From: Chrysomallon squamiferum | Lineage: Eukaryota > Mollusca > Gastropoda > Neomphalida > Peltospiridae | Length of the DNA stretch: 64,000 bases | Reading direction: 5' to 3' | Assembly: GCA_012295275.1 (NCBI GenBank) | Contig: CM022665.1 | Span: forward strand, 26,711,946-26,775,945 | In this document: positions 35,301 through 42,498 of the stretch, piece after piece | Numbering within the stretch: the first letter of the stretch is position 1 | Layout of the letters: each line of letters begins with the position of its first letter | Notes under the pieces: model-generated | Told to the model about the DNA's origin: nothing | The model's input: only the letters and a program-made list of their open reading frames with translations | Databases searched by the model: none | Position numbers and translations under genes: made by a program

Positions 35301-36244
35301 TACACATTTTAATATATAAATATGCATAATTTTAAATACTTATTGTCCATCTTGATTATTAGTACCAGGAATTGTTTATGGCATAGTTCTGGATGCTGAA
35401 GTGAAGGGCCACATTAAAGAAGTTATTTATACGGAAATAATTAGTGAAATATCTGATACCAGCCTCAGTGGAGTCTAGCAATCTTCCATAGGTGATCTCG
35501 CAGAGTAGCCATAAATCCCATTTCCTATATTTTATAGGCAACTAAATAGCGTTCGTGCTTATATTATTAAAGCATGTTCAGTGCATGTGGTTTACATGTT
35601 TTTCTTCTGTTCTGACTTTCAGAATATATAATAAGTAAAAATGGGTCGTCCTAAATGATGTGCCCATGGACCTCCCCAAAAATGTTTTCTTCTCTTTTAT
35701 TAATTTTATCATTTTATGCAATTCCATTTTTATTTACAACTAGTTCCTATGGAATTCAGTGCAAATAAATATTTCTTGTAATTCGTTCATTTCTGAACAT
35801 GTTATTGTTATAGATGTAAAAAGTTCTTACGCTATAATATCCAAGACAGTAGTATGTGTTATTTTAAAATACCTTTTTCTCAGATTCTTTACCCTGGTTT
35901 TCTTCTTCAGAAGGTGGTGGGGGTTCTGGTGGAAGTGGTGGTTTCACATCTGATGGTGGCTGTGGTTCAATCGGTGGTGCTGGATTGATGTTCGCTCCAG
36001 ATGATGAAGTATCTTCTACAATCGAACTCGGGGGAGGTAGAGGTGGTTGTACAGATGGAGTGGGAATTGGTGGAATAGGAGGCTGACCCACCATTTGCCT
36101 TGGCCATTGTCCTTGTTGTGGGTAATACCATTGATACATCTGAGGATTCATTGGACCTCCTTGGGGAGGATATAGTGGTTGTTGTTGATACTGTATTGCA
36201 GGATTTACGTAAGTACCTACTCCTTGTTGCCATGTTGGAAACAT
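12676..36244 (-). CDS. YLPM1: YLPM1/ZAP3 ortholog, complete gene of 20 coding exons (1669 aa)
   Basis: Nuclear, PP1-associated protein with a putative nucleoside-kinase-like P-loop domain; the family is linked to transcription and RNA-binding complexes. I assembled 20 exons by GT-AG sites with matching phases, giving 1670 codons including TAG. The start ATG gives MFPTW, like the vertebrate MYPNW start, and an in-frame TAA lies 9 codons upstream (36269-36271). Order in the protein: Pro-rich exon 1 (1-124), Q/W-rich helices (about 125-240), Gly/Pro/Arg-rich exon 4 with RGG motifs (about 208-747), low-complexity DRP and RD/RE segments (about 980-1287), Walker A GLPGVGKT (about 1357-1364), LDDYF and the FFPFIILDA core (about 1387-1450), PRHFLRLDIR (about 1507), KSRWE, LDKLDGL, KKRVRWAD and ALNQTKYI at the C-end. 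Synteny is not informative. The family and the C-terminal third are certain; a few splice sites are choices between close alternatives. Exons are listed separately. Confidence 0.95.
13974..14089 (-). CDS. YLPM1: YLPM1 exon 19
   Basis: This 116-nt exon encodes DKLDGLRLNKRKRSPSPQS then VEDFLQMDYFNRRSIPGKKR. It matches vertebrate DKLDGLRTGTKRKR..MEDYLQLPDDYDTR..GKKR. The basic KRKR could be a nuclear localisation signal (inference). The acceptor is TTTCTTACAG and the donor AGG|GTGAGT. A 6-kb intron, the longest in the gene, separates it from exon 18. Confidence 0.95.
17074..17221 (+). repeat. Dispersed repeat, copy B
   Basis: Partner of 5958-6120 with the same order of conserved blocks and one extra 12-nt block (GATTTGTACATT) after the TCAGAGATTAT segment. 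Confidence 0.7.
17611..17641 (+). repeat. (TA)n microsatellite
   Basis: About 15 perfect TA units within intron 18. Confidence 0.9.
17765..17837 (+). repeat. (TC)n microsatellite, about 36 units
   Basis: Perfect TC array preceded by a short TG array. Both strands carry artefact ORFs (poly-Leu-Ser and poly-Arg-Glu). Confidence 0.95.
18661..19274 (+). repeat. Local tandem repeat, three copies of 240, 200 and 174 bp
   Basis: Copies start at 18661, 18901 and 19101 with GGATTTTT-GT-AATA-AGCATCATGG and share over 90% identity by eye. Copy 1 has a 40-bp insertion rich in AT; copy 3 lacks about 26 bp before GGACTGTTTTGG. Older relatives flank them (for example 18500-18560 and 19385-19450). Two near-identical short ORFs inside are repeat artefacts. 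Confidence 0.9.
19498..19792 (+). mobile_element. Non-autonomous hAT-type MITE (295 bp)
   Basis: The ends are imperfect inverted repeats built on GGTTTTCAACC: left TATAGGTTTTCAACC, right ending GGTTGAAAACCCGTG, with GGGTCGCG-type sequence inside both ends as in many hAT/Charlie families. The flanks are GCATAGAT and GCATAGAA, an 8-bp target duplication with one mismatch, as hAT elements make. There is no transposase ORF, so it depends on another element. Confidence 0.78.
20136..20184 (-). CDS. YLPM1: YLPM1 exon 18 (micro-exon)
   Basis: This 49-nt exon encodes INQKSRWEIEASEEQL, matching vertebrate IPKSKWEMDTSEAKL. It ends in one base (G) that forms Asp with exon 19. The acceptor is TTTGGCAG|ATA and the donor TTAG|GTAAGT. 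It was found by homology; size and phase agree. Confidence 0.92.
21796..21915 (-). CDS. YLPM1: YLPM1 exon 17 (acidic linker)
   Basis: This 120-nt, phase-0 exon encodes VEMEDAAKEEATKKSKDETP then an Asp/Glu-rich stretch ending VELHSFGG. It corresponds to vertebrate VEMEDFDANIEEQKEEKKDAEEEESELGY. The acceptor is GATACAG|GTT and the donor GGG|GTAAAC, the latter fixed by phase with exon 18. Confidence 0.9.
22391..22474 (-). CDS. YLPM1: YLPM1 exon 16
   Basis: This 84-nt exon encodes IQKRWEETPRHFLRLDIR and WLLQEDSITE, matching vertebrate MADHWETAPRHMMRLDIRSLLQDAAIEE. I chose the acceptor CCCTTAG|ATTCAG because it keeps the same length as vertebrates. A second AG 6 nt downstream would drop only Ile-Gln in frame. 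The donor is GAG|GTTTGT. Confidence 0.92.
22758..22841 (-). CDS. YLPM1: YLPM1 exon 15
   Basis: This 84-nt, phase-0 exon encodes VYVAHVEADISICSKRN followed by THKFTLSDIEK. It aligns without gaps to vertebrate VYLAEMSADNQTCGKRN..GRKLKEINK. The acceptor is TTATTTCAG|GTT and the donor AAG|GTAAGA. It was too short to appear as an open frame by itself and was found by homology and splice sites. Confidence 0.93.
23206..23580 (+). mobile_element. MITE with CAGTGGTACCTTGACTTA ends (375 bp)
   Basis: Left end CAGTAGTATCTTGACTTACG and the reverse complement of the right end CAGTGGTACCTTGACTTAAG form long terminal inverted repeats. The right end is followed by TA; the left flank is TG, so a TA duplication with one change is possible. 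Such CAGTGGTACCT ends occur in Tigger/pogo-like and some other families; superfamily is inferred. No ORF. Confidence 0.6.
24134..24210 (+). repeat. (AT)n-(CA)n-(TAGA)n compound microsatellite
   Basis: About 22 AT units, eight CA units, then TAGA units inside YLPM1 intron 14. Confidence 0.9.
24888..25064 (-). CDS. YLPM1: YLPM1 exon 14 (kinase-like core)
   Basis: This 177-nt, phase-0 exon encodes VLEYEYEPEMEKAYRKNLLK then SFKKTIDNGFFPFIILDAVN and ending AKSKGFQ. It is among the most conserved parts of YLPM1 (EYEYE.EME..YR, FKKT.D.GFFPFIILDA.N). The acceptor TTCTGTCAG|GTT and donor CAG|GTTGGT are clear. Confidence 0.96.
25471..25590 (-). CDS. YLPM1: YLPM1 exon 13 (LDDYF motif)
   Basis: This 120-nt, phase-0 exon encodes DKELANGGSAPRMLCLDDYF then MVEVEKKEKDPESKKMVTKK. 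It matches vertebrate DKE-x(4)-GG-x-APRVLSLDDYF followed by an acidic/basic stretch. The acceptor is GTTAAAG|GAC and the donor AAA|GTGTGT. The LDDYF aspartates follow the P-loop as in related P-loop kinases; their catalytic role is inferred. Confidence 0.95.
25869..26121 (-). CDS. YLPM1: YLPM1 exon 12 (Walker A / P-loop)
   Basis: This 253-nt exon encodes QDSWQDVGRNMPLARHTPDF through KVEDLLCSPGRKSRPQQ to IVIILRGLPGVGKTYVSKLIR. GLPGVGKT is a textbook Walker A motif, and the context VEDLL..PGR.SRP..IV matches vertebrate VDDILKPPGRESRPERIV almost position by position. The donor is AGA|GTGAGT. A second minus frame is also open for much of this exon and matters for the cassette exon at 26226-26263. 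Confidence 0.95.
26226..26263 (-). other. Candidate cassette (poison) exon in YLPM1 intron 11
   Basis: A 38-nt segment is flanked by TTATATCAG (with a CCTAAC branch-like motif about 20 nt before) and a perfect donor CAG|GTAAGT. It is not needed for the conserved reading frame: exon 11 joins exon 12 correctly without it. Its inclusion is not a multiple of three and would shift exon 12 into another frame that runs about 65 codons to a stop at 25916, losing the P-loop. No transcript evidence is available here. Confidence 0.4.
26307..26344 (+). repeat. (TA)n microsatellite in YLPM1 intron 11
   Basis: About 19 perfect TA units, some 40 bp from the acceptor of the 38-nt cassette candidate. Confidence 0.9.
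26848..27088 (-). CDS. YLPM1: YLPM1 exon 11 (Arg-Asp/Arg-Glu dipeptide repeat)
   Basis: This 241-nt exon encodes DSQYERDRSEREKERDRERD and further RD/RE dipeptides, then DTLRSRDSVRDRDAVRGDFR and REDTERDQ. The repeat is written by an imperfect AGAGAC/AGAAAG microsatellite, so the opposite strand looks like poly-SL. The acceptor TTCTTAG|AT is required by phase; a second AG 7 nt downstream would break the frame. The donor is CCA|GTGAGT, phase 2. Confidence 0.85.
27389..27481 (-). CDS. YLPM1: YLPM1 exon 10 (conserved TVxDYGHG motif)
   Basis: This 93-nt exon encodes DVPVFTGPQTVIDYGHGQQ and PDDRAAAVLHNK. QTVIDYGHG matches the family motif QQTVDYGHG just before the RD-rich segment in vertebrate YLPM1. 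The acceptor is TTGTAG|AT and the donor AAAG|GTATAT, with (TA)n just inside the intron. Confidence 0.88.
27880..28205 (-). CDS. YLPM1: YLPM1 exon 9 (DRP-repeat exon)
   Basis: This 326-nt exon encodes YNLYRDRLRYDRP and then a run of D-R-P/S-x motifs (VDRPGWDPLD, FGRPGFDR, LDRPGFDR, TLDRPLV), ending RDPDFKR. The acceptor follows a pure T run on the coding strand (GTAG|AGACTAC). The donor AGAG|GTTTGT leaves one base. The DR-rich composition parallels the vertebrate Arg/Asp-rich region. Confidence 0.85.
28206..29261 (-). other. YLPM1 intron 8
   Basis: One kilobase of A+T-rich sequence with a poly-A run at 28209-28230 that forms the T tract of the exon 9 acceptor. No other feature is seen. Confidence 0.7.
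29262..29521 (-). CDS. YLPM1: YLPM1 exon 8
   Basis: This 260-nt exon encodes SFEHGRGQERGRG followed by Asp/Pro/Arg-rich sequence with DRP repeats, ending DPFRRDR. The acceptor TTTTTTGAAG|AGT is weak and was chosen by phase; a GAAGAG alternative would shift the frame. The donor ACAG|GTTTGA leaves phase 2, matching exon 9. Confidence 0.8.
29804..30109 (-). CDS. YLPM1: YLPM1 exon 7
   Basis: This 306-nt exon is phase 0 at both ends. It encodes SEKSAIPAEAPVIDKFPNQS, then Pro/Gly/Phe-rich sequence, and ends in a charged W-containing segment (DKWPKDQDTWKQEQKPFGTE). The acceptor is GGCACAG|AGT and the donor GAA|GTAAGA. The plus-strand ORF over this stretch is a shadow. Confidence 0.83.
30622..30963 (-). 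CDS. YLPM1: YLPM1 exon 6
   Basis: This 342-nt, phase-0 exon opens AVSERVEEEPD and carries a GPR/GPG-rich tract (HGPRGPGPHQFHGPGRPG). It ends in a charged helix with MLMEKERLAQDVQYEVNT. The acceptor is TTTCTAAG|GCT and the donor ACG|GTTTGT. Low-complexity sequence prevents residue-level alignment, but frame and phases are unambiguous. Confidence 0.85.
31122..31170 (-). CDS. YLPM1: YLPM1 exon 5 (micro-exon)
   Basis: This 49-nt exon encodes QPRGHFPPPRSDDGNI. Its first base completes a Phe codon with exon 4, reading GPDQF-QPRGH. The acceptor is TTTTTCAG and the donor ATA|GTAAGT. The phases fit both neighbours and the composition continues that of exon 4, so I accept it despite its length. Confidence 0.8.
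31424..33044 (-). CDS. YLPM1: YLPM1 exon 4, large Gly/Pro/Arg-rich exon
   Basis: This 1621-nt exon is the largest. It begins DHPNKDQFKQYEQQWQLYEK, matching vertebrate PHKDQLQEYEKQW. It continues with Pro/Ser/Gln-rich sequence, many FxGPxxF and GRGGRFPG-type motifs, RGG boxes typical of RNA-binding disordered regions, and six tandem 8-residue repeats (31974-32122). The end DDRPPQDNFAGRERGRGG is followed by RGPDQ and a phase-2 donor GTTAGT. ORFs on the plus strand and in the other minus frames here are shadows. Confidence 0.92.
33495..33596 (-). CDS. YLPM1: YLPM1 exon 3
   Basis: This 102-nt exon encodes VSAEYDAIMTEEKEFSNQY then QQWKNQYDSWKEQNK. The repeated W-x(6)-W pattern is charged and helical, as in the vertebrate EWEREFQLWEEQ region. 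The acceptor TTTCAG|TA completes a Val codon from exon 2, and the donor AAAG|GTAATA leaves phase 1. Confidence 0.88.
34044..34191 (-). CDS. YLPM1: YLPM1 exon 2
   Basis: This 148-nt exon enters in phase 0 and ends with one nucleotide of a split codon. It encodes GSRSKGDKEDEKIAQLK followed by a Gln/Trp-rich helix (QQWQQIQQKG), the counterpart of the vertebrate LKQLQAAAAHWQQHQQ segment. The acceptor is TTTCAG|GGA and the donor ACAG|GTATAG. Confidence 0.85.
34192..35872 (-). other. YLPM1 intron 1
   Basis: A 1.7-kb intron largely occupied by the inverted-repeat element 34783-35360. A 60-codon minus ORF at 35359-35541 has no acceptor, donor or similarity that would support it. Confidence 0.75.
34783..35360. 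mobile_element. Foldback element with inverted arms of about 80 bp
   Basis: The left arm (34783-34868) and the reverse complement of the right arm (35276-35360) share AATAATCA, GATGGACAATAA, TTATGCATATTT and ATTAAAATGTGTACTTTACATC in the same order. The centre of about 400 bp is unrelated between halves. There is no ORF and no clear target duplication. Confidence 0.6.
35873..36244 (-). CDS. YLPM1: YLPM1 exon 1 (start codon, Pro/Gln-rich N-terminus)
   Basis: This exon encodes residues 1-124 in phase 0. It starts MFPTWQQGVG, followed by a Gln/Tyr/Pro-rich stretch and poly-Pro patches ending ESEKK. The ATG has A at -3 and an in-frame TAA upstream. The donor reads AAG|GTATTT. The Pro-rich composition and the M-[FY]-P-x-W start match the family N-terminus. 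Transcription start and any 5' UTR intron cannot be seen from sequence alone. Confidence 0.9.
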
Positions 36245-37884
36245 TATTATCTTTTTTTTGTGGTTAATTTACAGTTTATGTAAATTCAAAACTAAACAAA
36301 CTAAATTAACGTAATTATTGCCCTTTACTATACTAAATTAACAGTTATGTTACGCTGTACAACAGTAAGAGATACAGTCTAACATTAAAGTGGAACGATC
36401 TAGTACAAACGAAATAAGCCGAAGTATGCCGAATGTTCGGAACAGGATAGCAAATGTAAGAAGTAGCCAATAAATTTAATTCGTTTGGGTATTTATAAAA
36501 AAAATATCAAGTAATCTTGGATTAAATTTTTCAGTTTGCTTAGTAAATCTTGATTTTGATTCGGTATACTTTGGAAGTATTGGCTTAAATGTCTTTGTTT
36601 AGCGACCAGATCCAGATGTTTTTATGAATGGGATTTCTTTGTTGCTTTACGTGTTTTACAATTTATGCACAAATCAATTTTACAGGCATCTAAGCGATTG
36701 TTTTATTTATACAGAAACCTCTGCTAATAATAATTAAAATATGTTCACAAAAATAAATTCAGTTGGAAGTTATTTGGTATAAATTTAGCTATTTGTTGTT
36801 TGTTGGGTTTTTGTTGTTTTTTTATTAATAAATTTTTATTTGTTATAAACAATTGGCACAAACAAATAATATATTTATCGGCTGAACCTAACATATTTAG
36901 ACAAAACTAACTGCAAGAAACATCGGGATTTCCAATACACATGACTTCAAGCATCCGAATGTACAAGACTTAGAGTAGAAAAAAATAAGTTCTGAAGATG
37001 AATATCAACCAAAAAACAACACAACAACAAAACAAAAACAAAAACAAAAACAGAAAATAAAATCTCTTTTTAAATTCTCCGAGTGGAAAAGTTTCAGGCA
37101 AGAAACCCATATTCCAGTTTTCACAAGATGAAAACTGGTGATTCACCTAGATATTTCTATACCTCCCTTTTCAAAACATTCATTTGTGTATCGTTGGTAT
37201 GTTTAATATTTGTCTCATATAATTATTTTGCACTATTTAATTTATTCTTCAGTGCGAAAATGGTGTTGAAATGCAGTAATAAACAGAAGTAGATTATGTA
37301 CCTCTTGAGTTAACTTTCATTTAAGTTCAGTTAATGTGTTAGGGCTTGAATAAGACAGTACTGTAAATAACTAAAATGATAAGGAGTTGAGAATTCAAAT
37401 ATAGTATTTATTTCAAAACGGTACATTTTATTAAGTATCCATTCTTACTTCGTGAGTAATTTTACAGACTGTTTATTAAGATTAGTTGGCAAGTTTTTTA
37501 ACCACGCTATTTAAGCATATAAATTATTTTATATCCGGAAAAAGAACTAATATTACTTCCGACCAATAAAAGAAGGCAACATTTAAAGAAGTATTAAATT
37601 AAAAATGATTCATCTTATATGTCTAAAGGCTTTGGTGTTCACAGTTATGCAAGAGCCCTTTCCCAAATTATTGCTCTGTAGTAGATGTTATTTTTGGACC
37701 GGTCTGAATGCATATTTGATATTCTTCAATGTCTGTGTGTATAATTAGATTGGCATTGTTTGACCCGTGAACCAAATCCCTTCTGCTATCCCATAACAAC
37801 CTTTCACGGAAATTCCACAATGCACAAATCAAGGTCATATCTGTTTACATGTCTAGCAGCACATACGCCAAATAGAACGTTGAC
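36245..37884. other. YLPM1 upstream region
   Basis: About 1.6 kb between the YLPM1 ATG and the next ORF. An in-frame TAA at 36269-36271 precedes the ATG. The first 250 bases are less A/T-rich than their surroundings and presumably hold the 5' UTR and promoter; I see no clear TATA box or initiator. The rest is A+T-rich with A-rich short repeats (CAAAAA)n near 37030-37060. Confidence 0.4.
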
Positions 37885-38067
37885 TTATGTGGTCCAAATT
37901 GTGCAACAATCGTATCGCTGCATCAATGCATCATAGCCCTGGCCATTGCATTCAAATGCGAAACAAACGCGTTGAATACAAATACCATTTTGTGAAGACG
38001 AAGTGCTAGCTATCACGTTCAAAATTAACAAGAGTCGACAGAATGGCAAAATGATAGCTCTTATCAT
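37885..38067 (-). CDS. Possible small secreted Cys-rich peptide (60 aa)
   Basis: The ORF begins with ATG at 38067, with an in-frame TAG at 38089-38091 upstream, and ends in TAA. The first 22-25 residues (MIRAIILPFCRLLLILNVIA) look like a signal peptide with a hydrophobic core and a Ser/Thr-rich cleavage area. The mature part of about 35 residues has five cysteines spaced C-x4-C-x4-C-x13-CC. The stretch is visibly richer in G+C than its flanks. I recognise no family. It could be a one-exon peptide gene, the first exon of a longer secreted protein (a GT follows codons for QNG), or chance. An odd cysteine number argues for a missing exon. Confidence 0.3.
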   Translation of the reverse strand: MIRAIILPFCRLLLILNVIASTSSSQNGICIQRVCFAFECNGQGYDALMQRYDCCTIWTT

Positions 38068-38790
38068 CACAATAATGCGACACTGGCACTAGTTATTTAA
38101 CATTTGTTTATTCTCAAAAATATTAATGGCCGTATATACTAACTTCACACAAATGAAATCTGGAACATTCAGAGAAAGAATTACGTTTTGATTTGTCCAA
38201 ACTCGGTGAATGTTCTTTCTTTCTTTCTTTTACTTCTTCTTTTTATTATTACTGAACAAAGATAACTATAATCAGTATAGTAATTATTTATTTAATAATT
38301 TTATTTCGACCTAGGGTACTTACTTTTTATTCTATTTTAATAATTGTAAACGTAAAAAGAAGTTTGATAAATGTATTTTAATCAAGAATGCAAGGCTTAA
38401 TATACTTATTTATTTTGCATCATACCTTTATACGATAATCTATATACACCTATGTGTTTAATGATACGCATATGCATGCATATGTGTGTAATACTGCTGA
38501 TCAGTTGGAAGTTGAAATGATTTAAACAACGGCCACTACAACAGCGCTAGTTGAGACAAAAACACGTCGACAAACACAGGTTCGGATTCTGGCTGTATCC
38601 CAAGATTTGTCACCAGTTAAATAAAAACAAACAACAACCAGCAATAACAACAATAAAAACAAAAAATCTTTAAAACAGAGAAATACAAATTATTTTATGT
38701 ATGTATGTGTATGTCTGTATAATAATAATAATAAAGAAACTAAAATATTTGCACAGTCATAGCAAACAATTAACTTTTGATTCTGAATAA

Positions 38791-38857
<67 letters not shown>

Positions 38858-39223
38858 GCGTGCGCTAACCAATTCATTCGTTTAGTCATTTATACCAGTG
38901 CTTGAGGAATATTAACTTTTACAGGTAACATATTGTATCAAATATAACTTTTTCAAAATATTTATTTCCAAACATGTACGATTAACTTCGTATTAAACCA
39001 TTACGTGATATAAAAAAAATTAATAATCCTTTTTTCTTTTTTAAAAGTAGAAACTAATGCAAAGGTATTTAATGATACAAAACAGGAACGAACATTGCTG
39101 CAGGAACCGAATGTACTCACCTGTAATATAAAATTAAAAACAAAATTAAAAATAATTCTTGCCCTAAGCTTTTTCATGAAAGTCCGGTTTACCTAGCACC
39201 TACAACTTTTTCTAAAAACATTA

Positions 39224-39254
<31 letters not shown>

Positions 39255-39994
39255 GATTTAATATGTTTTAAAAACAAGCATCACATCTTCATCTAACATT
39301 ATTATATTGTTTTCAAAACACTTCTGAATATTATTTAGCAGTGCAGGTATACGGTCAATATAGTATTTTGATATACTGAAATATGTGATAATAGGACAGT
39401 TGAAGAAGATTACACATTTTTTACAATAATACATTTTAAATGCATCAGATATGTTATTATTATTATTATTATTATTAAGTAGCTGTATGTGCAGTTCCCA
39501 TTTGATTTATCTGTTAGAGAAAAATCCAGTGTTACGTTAAGACGTCCATAGCCTAAATACAGTCAAGAACAGTTTGTAACTAATAAAATAATTATAATCT
39601 TTATTTATTTATTATTTTAAAATAATTATATAATTAAAAGAAGCTTAATTTTATTTTGTGTGTGTGTGTGTGTTTATTTTTGCTTGGAGATTTTATATGC
39701 ATATATTTTTGAGTGTATGTATGTATATATGTACCATTCAAATATTTGCACGTGCATGTTTCGGTAGATAGTCAAGTAGATATAAATATAATAATTATTA
39801 TTCATAAACACTATATATTATATTAATTAGTAACTGGATTTCGTCTTTAAATGTTTCGTTTAAACACGCACCTTAATTTAAAAATAAGAAACACACCTAC
39901 AAATACACTACAGGCAGTTCCGGAGTTATTTTTTATTCAGACCGGATATATACGAATACCGCCGAATGCAATTGGATCTAGAACTGAGGGAAAG
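38068..39994. other. Noncoding stretch between the peptide ORF and the CRE
   Basis: Holds a (CT)n array (38796-38852), a poly-A run (39227-39251), AT-rich low complexity and a short (GT)n at 39657-39673. No gene seen. Confidence 0.6.
38796..38852 (+). repeat. (CT)n microsatellite, about 28 units
   Basis: Perfect CT array ending in CTGTCTCGCG. Confidence 0.95.
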
Positions 39995-40002
39995 TGACGT
40001 CA
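39995..40002 (+). promoter_or_regulatory. Perfect cAMP response element TGACGTCA
   Basis: The palindromic 8-mer TGACGTCA lies in a locally less A+T-rich stretch (about 39950-40110), just upstream of a candidate first exon on the plus strand. The motif is the consensus for CREB/ATF proteins. Being palindromic, it gives no direction; its function is inferred. Confidence 0.4.
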
Positions 40003-40039
40003 TACAAGAGAGTGCTCTTGCTTACGAACAAAACAGAAA

Positions 40040-40167
40040 CAGTGTAACTGGATTACCCACTTATTAATTGATTTTCGAAGATTTGACACATTTATCAAGT
40101 ACAGAGATTGATTTGGAACATAAAAGTGAATACTGAATGTGACAATGTTGTTAAAAGAAAAACGAAG
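40040..40167 (+). other. Candidate first exon of a plus-strand gene
   Basis: Downstream of the CRE, sequence of less extreme composition runs to a good donor GAAG|GTATGT (GT at 40168). An ATG at 40145 with A at -3 would start MLLKEKR and leave phase 2 at the donor; otherwise the exon is 5' UTR. The transcription start is not visible, so the left end given is approximate. I could not connect it with confidence to a second exon within the window. Confidence 0.3.
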
Positions 40168-41063
40168 GTATGTGTTTTATCGTTCAATTTTAGCTGTAGC
40201 CAGCATGCGCCTAATACACAGGTCAACCTGCTCTTGAAGTTTCGTACTTTTGTGACCCTTCACTGTTGTGTGAAATCATCGAAAACGTTAACATCTTTAT
40301 AAAAAACGGTTATGTAGTGTCATTCCTTAAATACAGAATGATCGATTGATATTTGTGTTAAATATCTATTTGCCATAAAATGCGGAAATAACGTCGACTC
40401 AATTTAGCAGACTTTGACCTCAAAATGATTTGACAAGAGAGAAAAAAATAGTACTACAATAAACACACGTGGATGAATATTTTCGGATTATATGACACAT
40501 TTTAAATAATATAACCATCGATGCCCGAACTTAGTGGCTATATAGTTTAAACAGATTGCTTTATTTTCTTGCGTAATGCTTTTGACATAAGGGGATCTGG
40601 AAATGAACCAGCTTGCGTGTAAGGGATATTGTACTTACAGAGTTACACACAGGCCAAATGTAGGTCAGCATGTGGTTGTGTGCAACTGTCAAAATAAGAT
40701 TTCATTTGCTGCTTTTTATGAATCAAGATTGGCCTTTATTTCTAATTGTTTCTTATATTTTAGGAAAAAAATAAAAAAGAAAGAAGAAGAGCAATTTAAA
40801 TTGTTTAATAAATTGTTATTTTTCTTTATTTTTATAAATAAGCCAAGCCCTATTATTACATCATCTGTTCAATAAATCACAAGAAATAAATTATAAAAAA
40901 GAATCCATATTTTTGTTTTAAAACTAAATGCATCAAATATAATTTTTAGTAAACTTGCCAGATATTGTATTATATATGTTTTGTTTTCCTTTTCTAAAAA
41001 GGAAATGTGATGATTTATCTCATAATTTTACAAAGTAAACTGAGTCAAGGTTAAATTAACTTG

Positions 41064-41066
41064 AAT

Positions 41067-41101
<35 letters not shown>

Positions 41102-41116
41102 TTATTATTATTATTT
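41064..41116 (+). repeat. (ATTT)n-(ATT)n microsatellite
   Basis: About nine ATTT units followed by ATT units. Confidence 0.9.
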
Positions 41117-42261
41117 TATTGTTGTTGTGTTTTAAAATCATTCTTAAAAAAAAAAAAAAAAAAAAGAAGAAGATAATCTGTAATCACTTAACATGGATAT
41201 ATAATCATAATAATGAAAATTTAAAATTTACAATAACAATAAACACAGTTGTTGGAATCTGTTATTTCATTGATAGTTAAATTAAAAGTATAATAATTTT
41301 TATGGATTGTTATTACACTGGAGATAATGCTTCAATGTATTTAATGGTGTTTTTTTTGTTTTTTTTGAGTTGATCACGGTGTTATAGATTCAAGCTGTTA
41401 TTGAGTTGCATGCTGTATGGTAGCTATCACTGAACAATCTGTAGATAATTACTTTAAACGGATTGGAAATATTATTTTCTTTTTTATAGTTCAATGCTTA
41501 AGAATGCTTACTAGAGGCAGTATATGCCATAAGTTACGAGTCACAGCCAGTGCCATAATGTCAAGCCAAACTTTATCTTTTCAGATTGAAATATTAAAAT
41601 GCAGTAAATAAATAAATAAATAAAGGAGAGAAAGAAGAAAGAAATTATGCATTTTCAATAGGACCTTTTTTTATTAGCAAAAGGAATTCATATTTATTAA
41701 AACTACATCCATTTTGTAATTAAAAGATTAAAACTAAATTTTCCTGTTTTAGTTTAACAGAAGCTCATTGTTGCTATAAAGTACAGTAACCAACAACAAA
41801 TATAATATTGTGTTTCAAGAATTTATATAATTTTTTTAATTTTTAAACAATTCTGGTTAAAAAGAAAAACAACAAAATTTAAAAAATAGCAAGAAAACAT
41901 ATATATGTATTAGTGATATTAAAATGCTTTTTTAATAAATAATATACAGAAGATTCATTAAGTTTGATGAACCAGTAAAACAATAGTTAATTCAGAGCAG
42001 GTAATAATATATACTATTCAGTGATTATTTATCTGAAATTGCATAACACTGAAGCTGATGTCTAAGAGCTGGTAAATGTATTTAAAAAGCTTGTTTAGTA
42101 AAAAAAAAAAAAAAAGCACATAAAGAAAAAATGAAATCCATTAAGGAAAGTATTAATTCTGTTCTATAAATGTAATCTGATGAATAAATTTTGATTGTTT
42201 CTAAAAGCTGTTTTTTTAATTTTAAGATTTCAGACTTGTATTTTCCATTTGTAAACTTTTG

Positions 42262-42294
<33 letters not shown>
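42262..42294 (+). repeat. (AC)n microsatellite
   Basis: Sixteen perfect AC units. Confidence 0.95.
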
Positions 42295-42297
<3 letters not shown>

Positions 42298-42498
42298 TGT
42301 ACAGATATATTCAGTTGTCCAAGAAAACACAATAAAGGTTTGTGTAGATCAAAACCAATATTTTAAACAGCTTTGATAGTGATAATCCAAATCATTACAG
42401 GAAGTAGTATTATCTTGAAAAATGTACCAGTTCATCCAAAATAAGACCATTCCTGTTTTTTATTATGAAACTATTTGCTATCAAAATGATATCGAGGG

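Noticed and set aside
41417-41611. 65-codon plus ORF with a downstream TTTTCAG
   Set aside because: No coding composition, no donor, no similarity.
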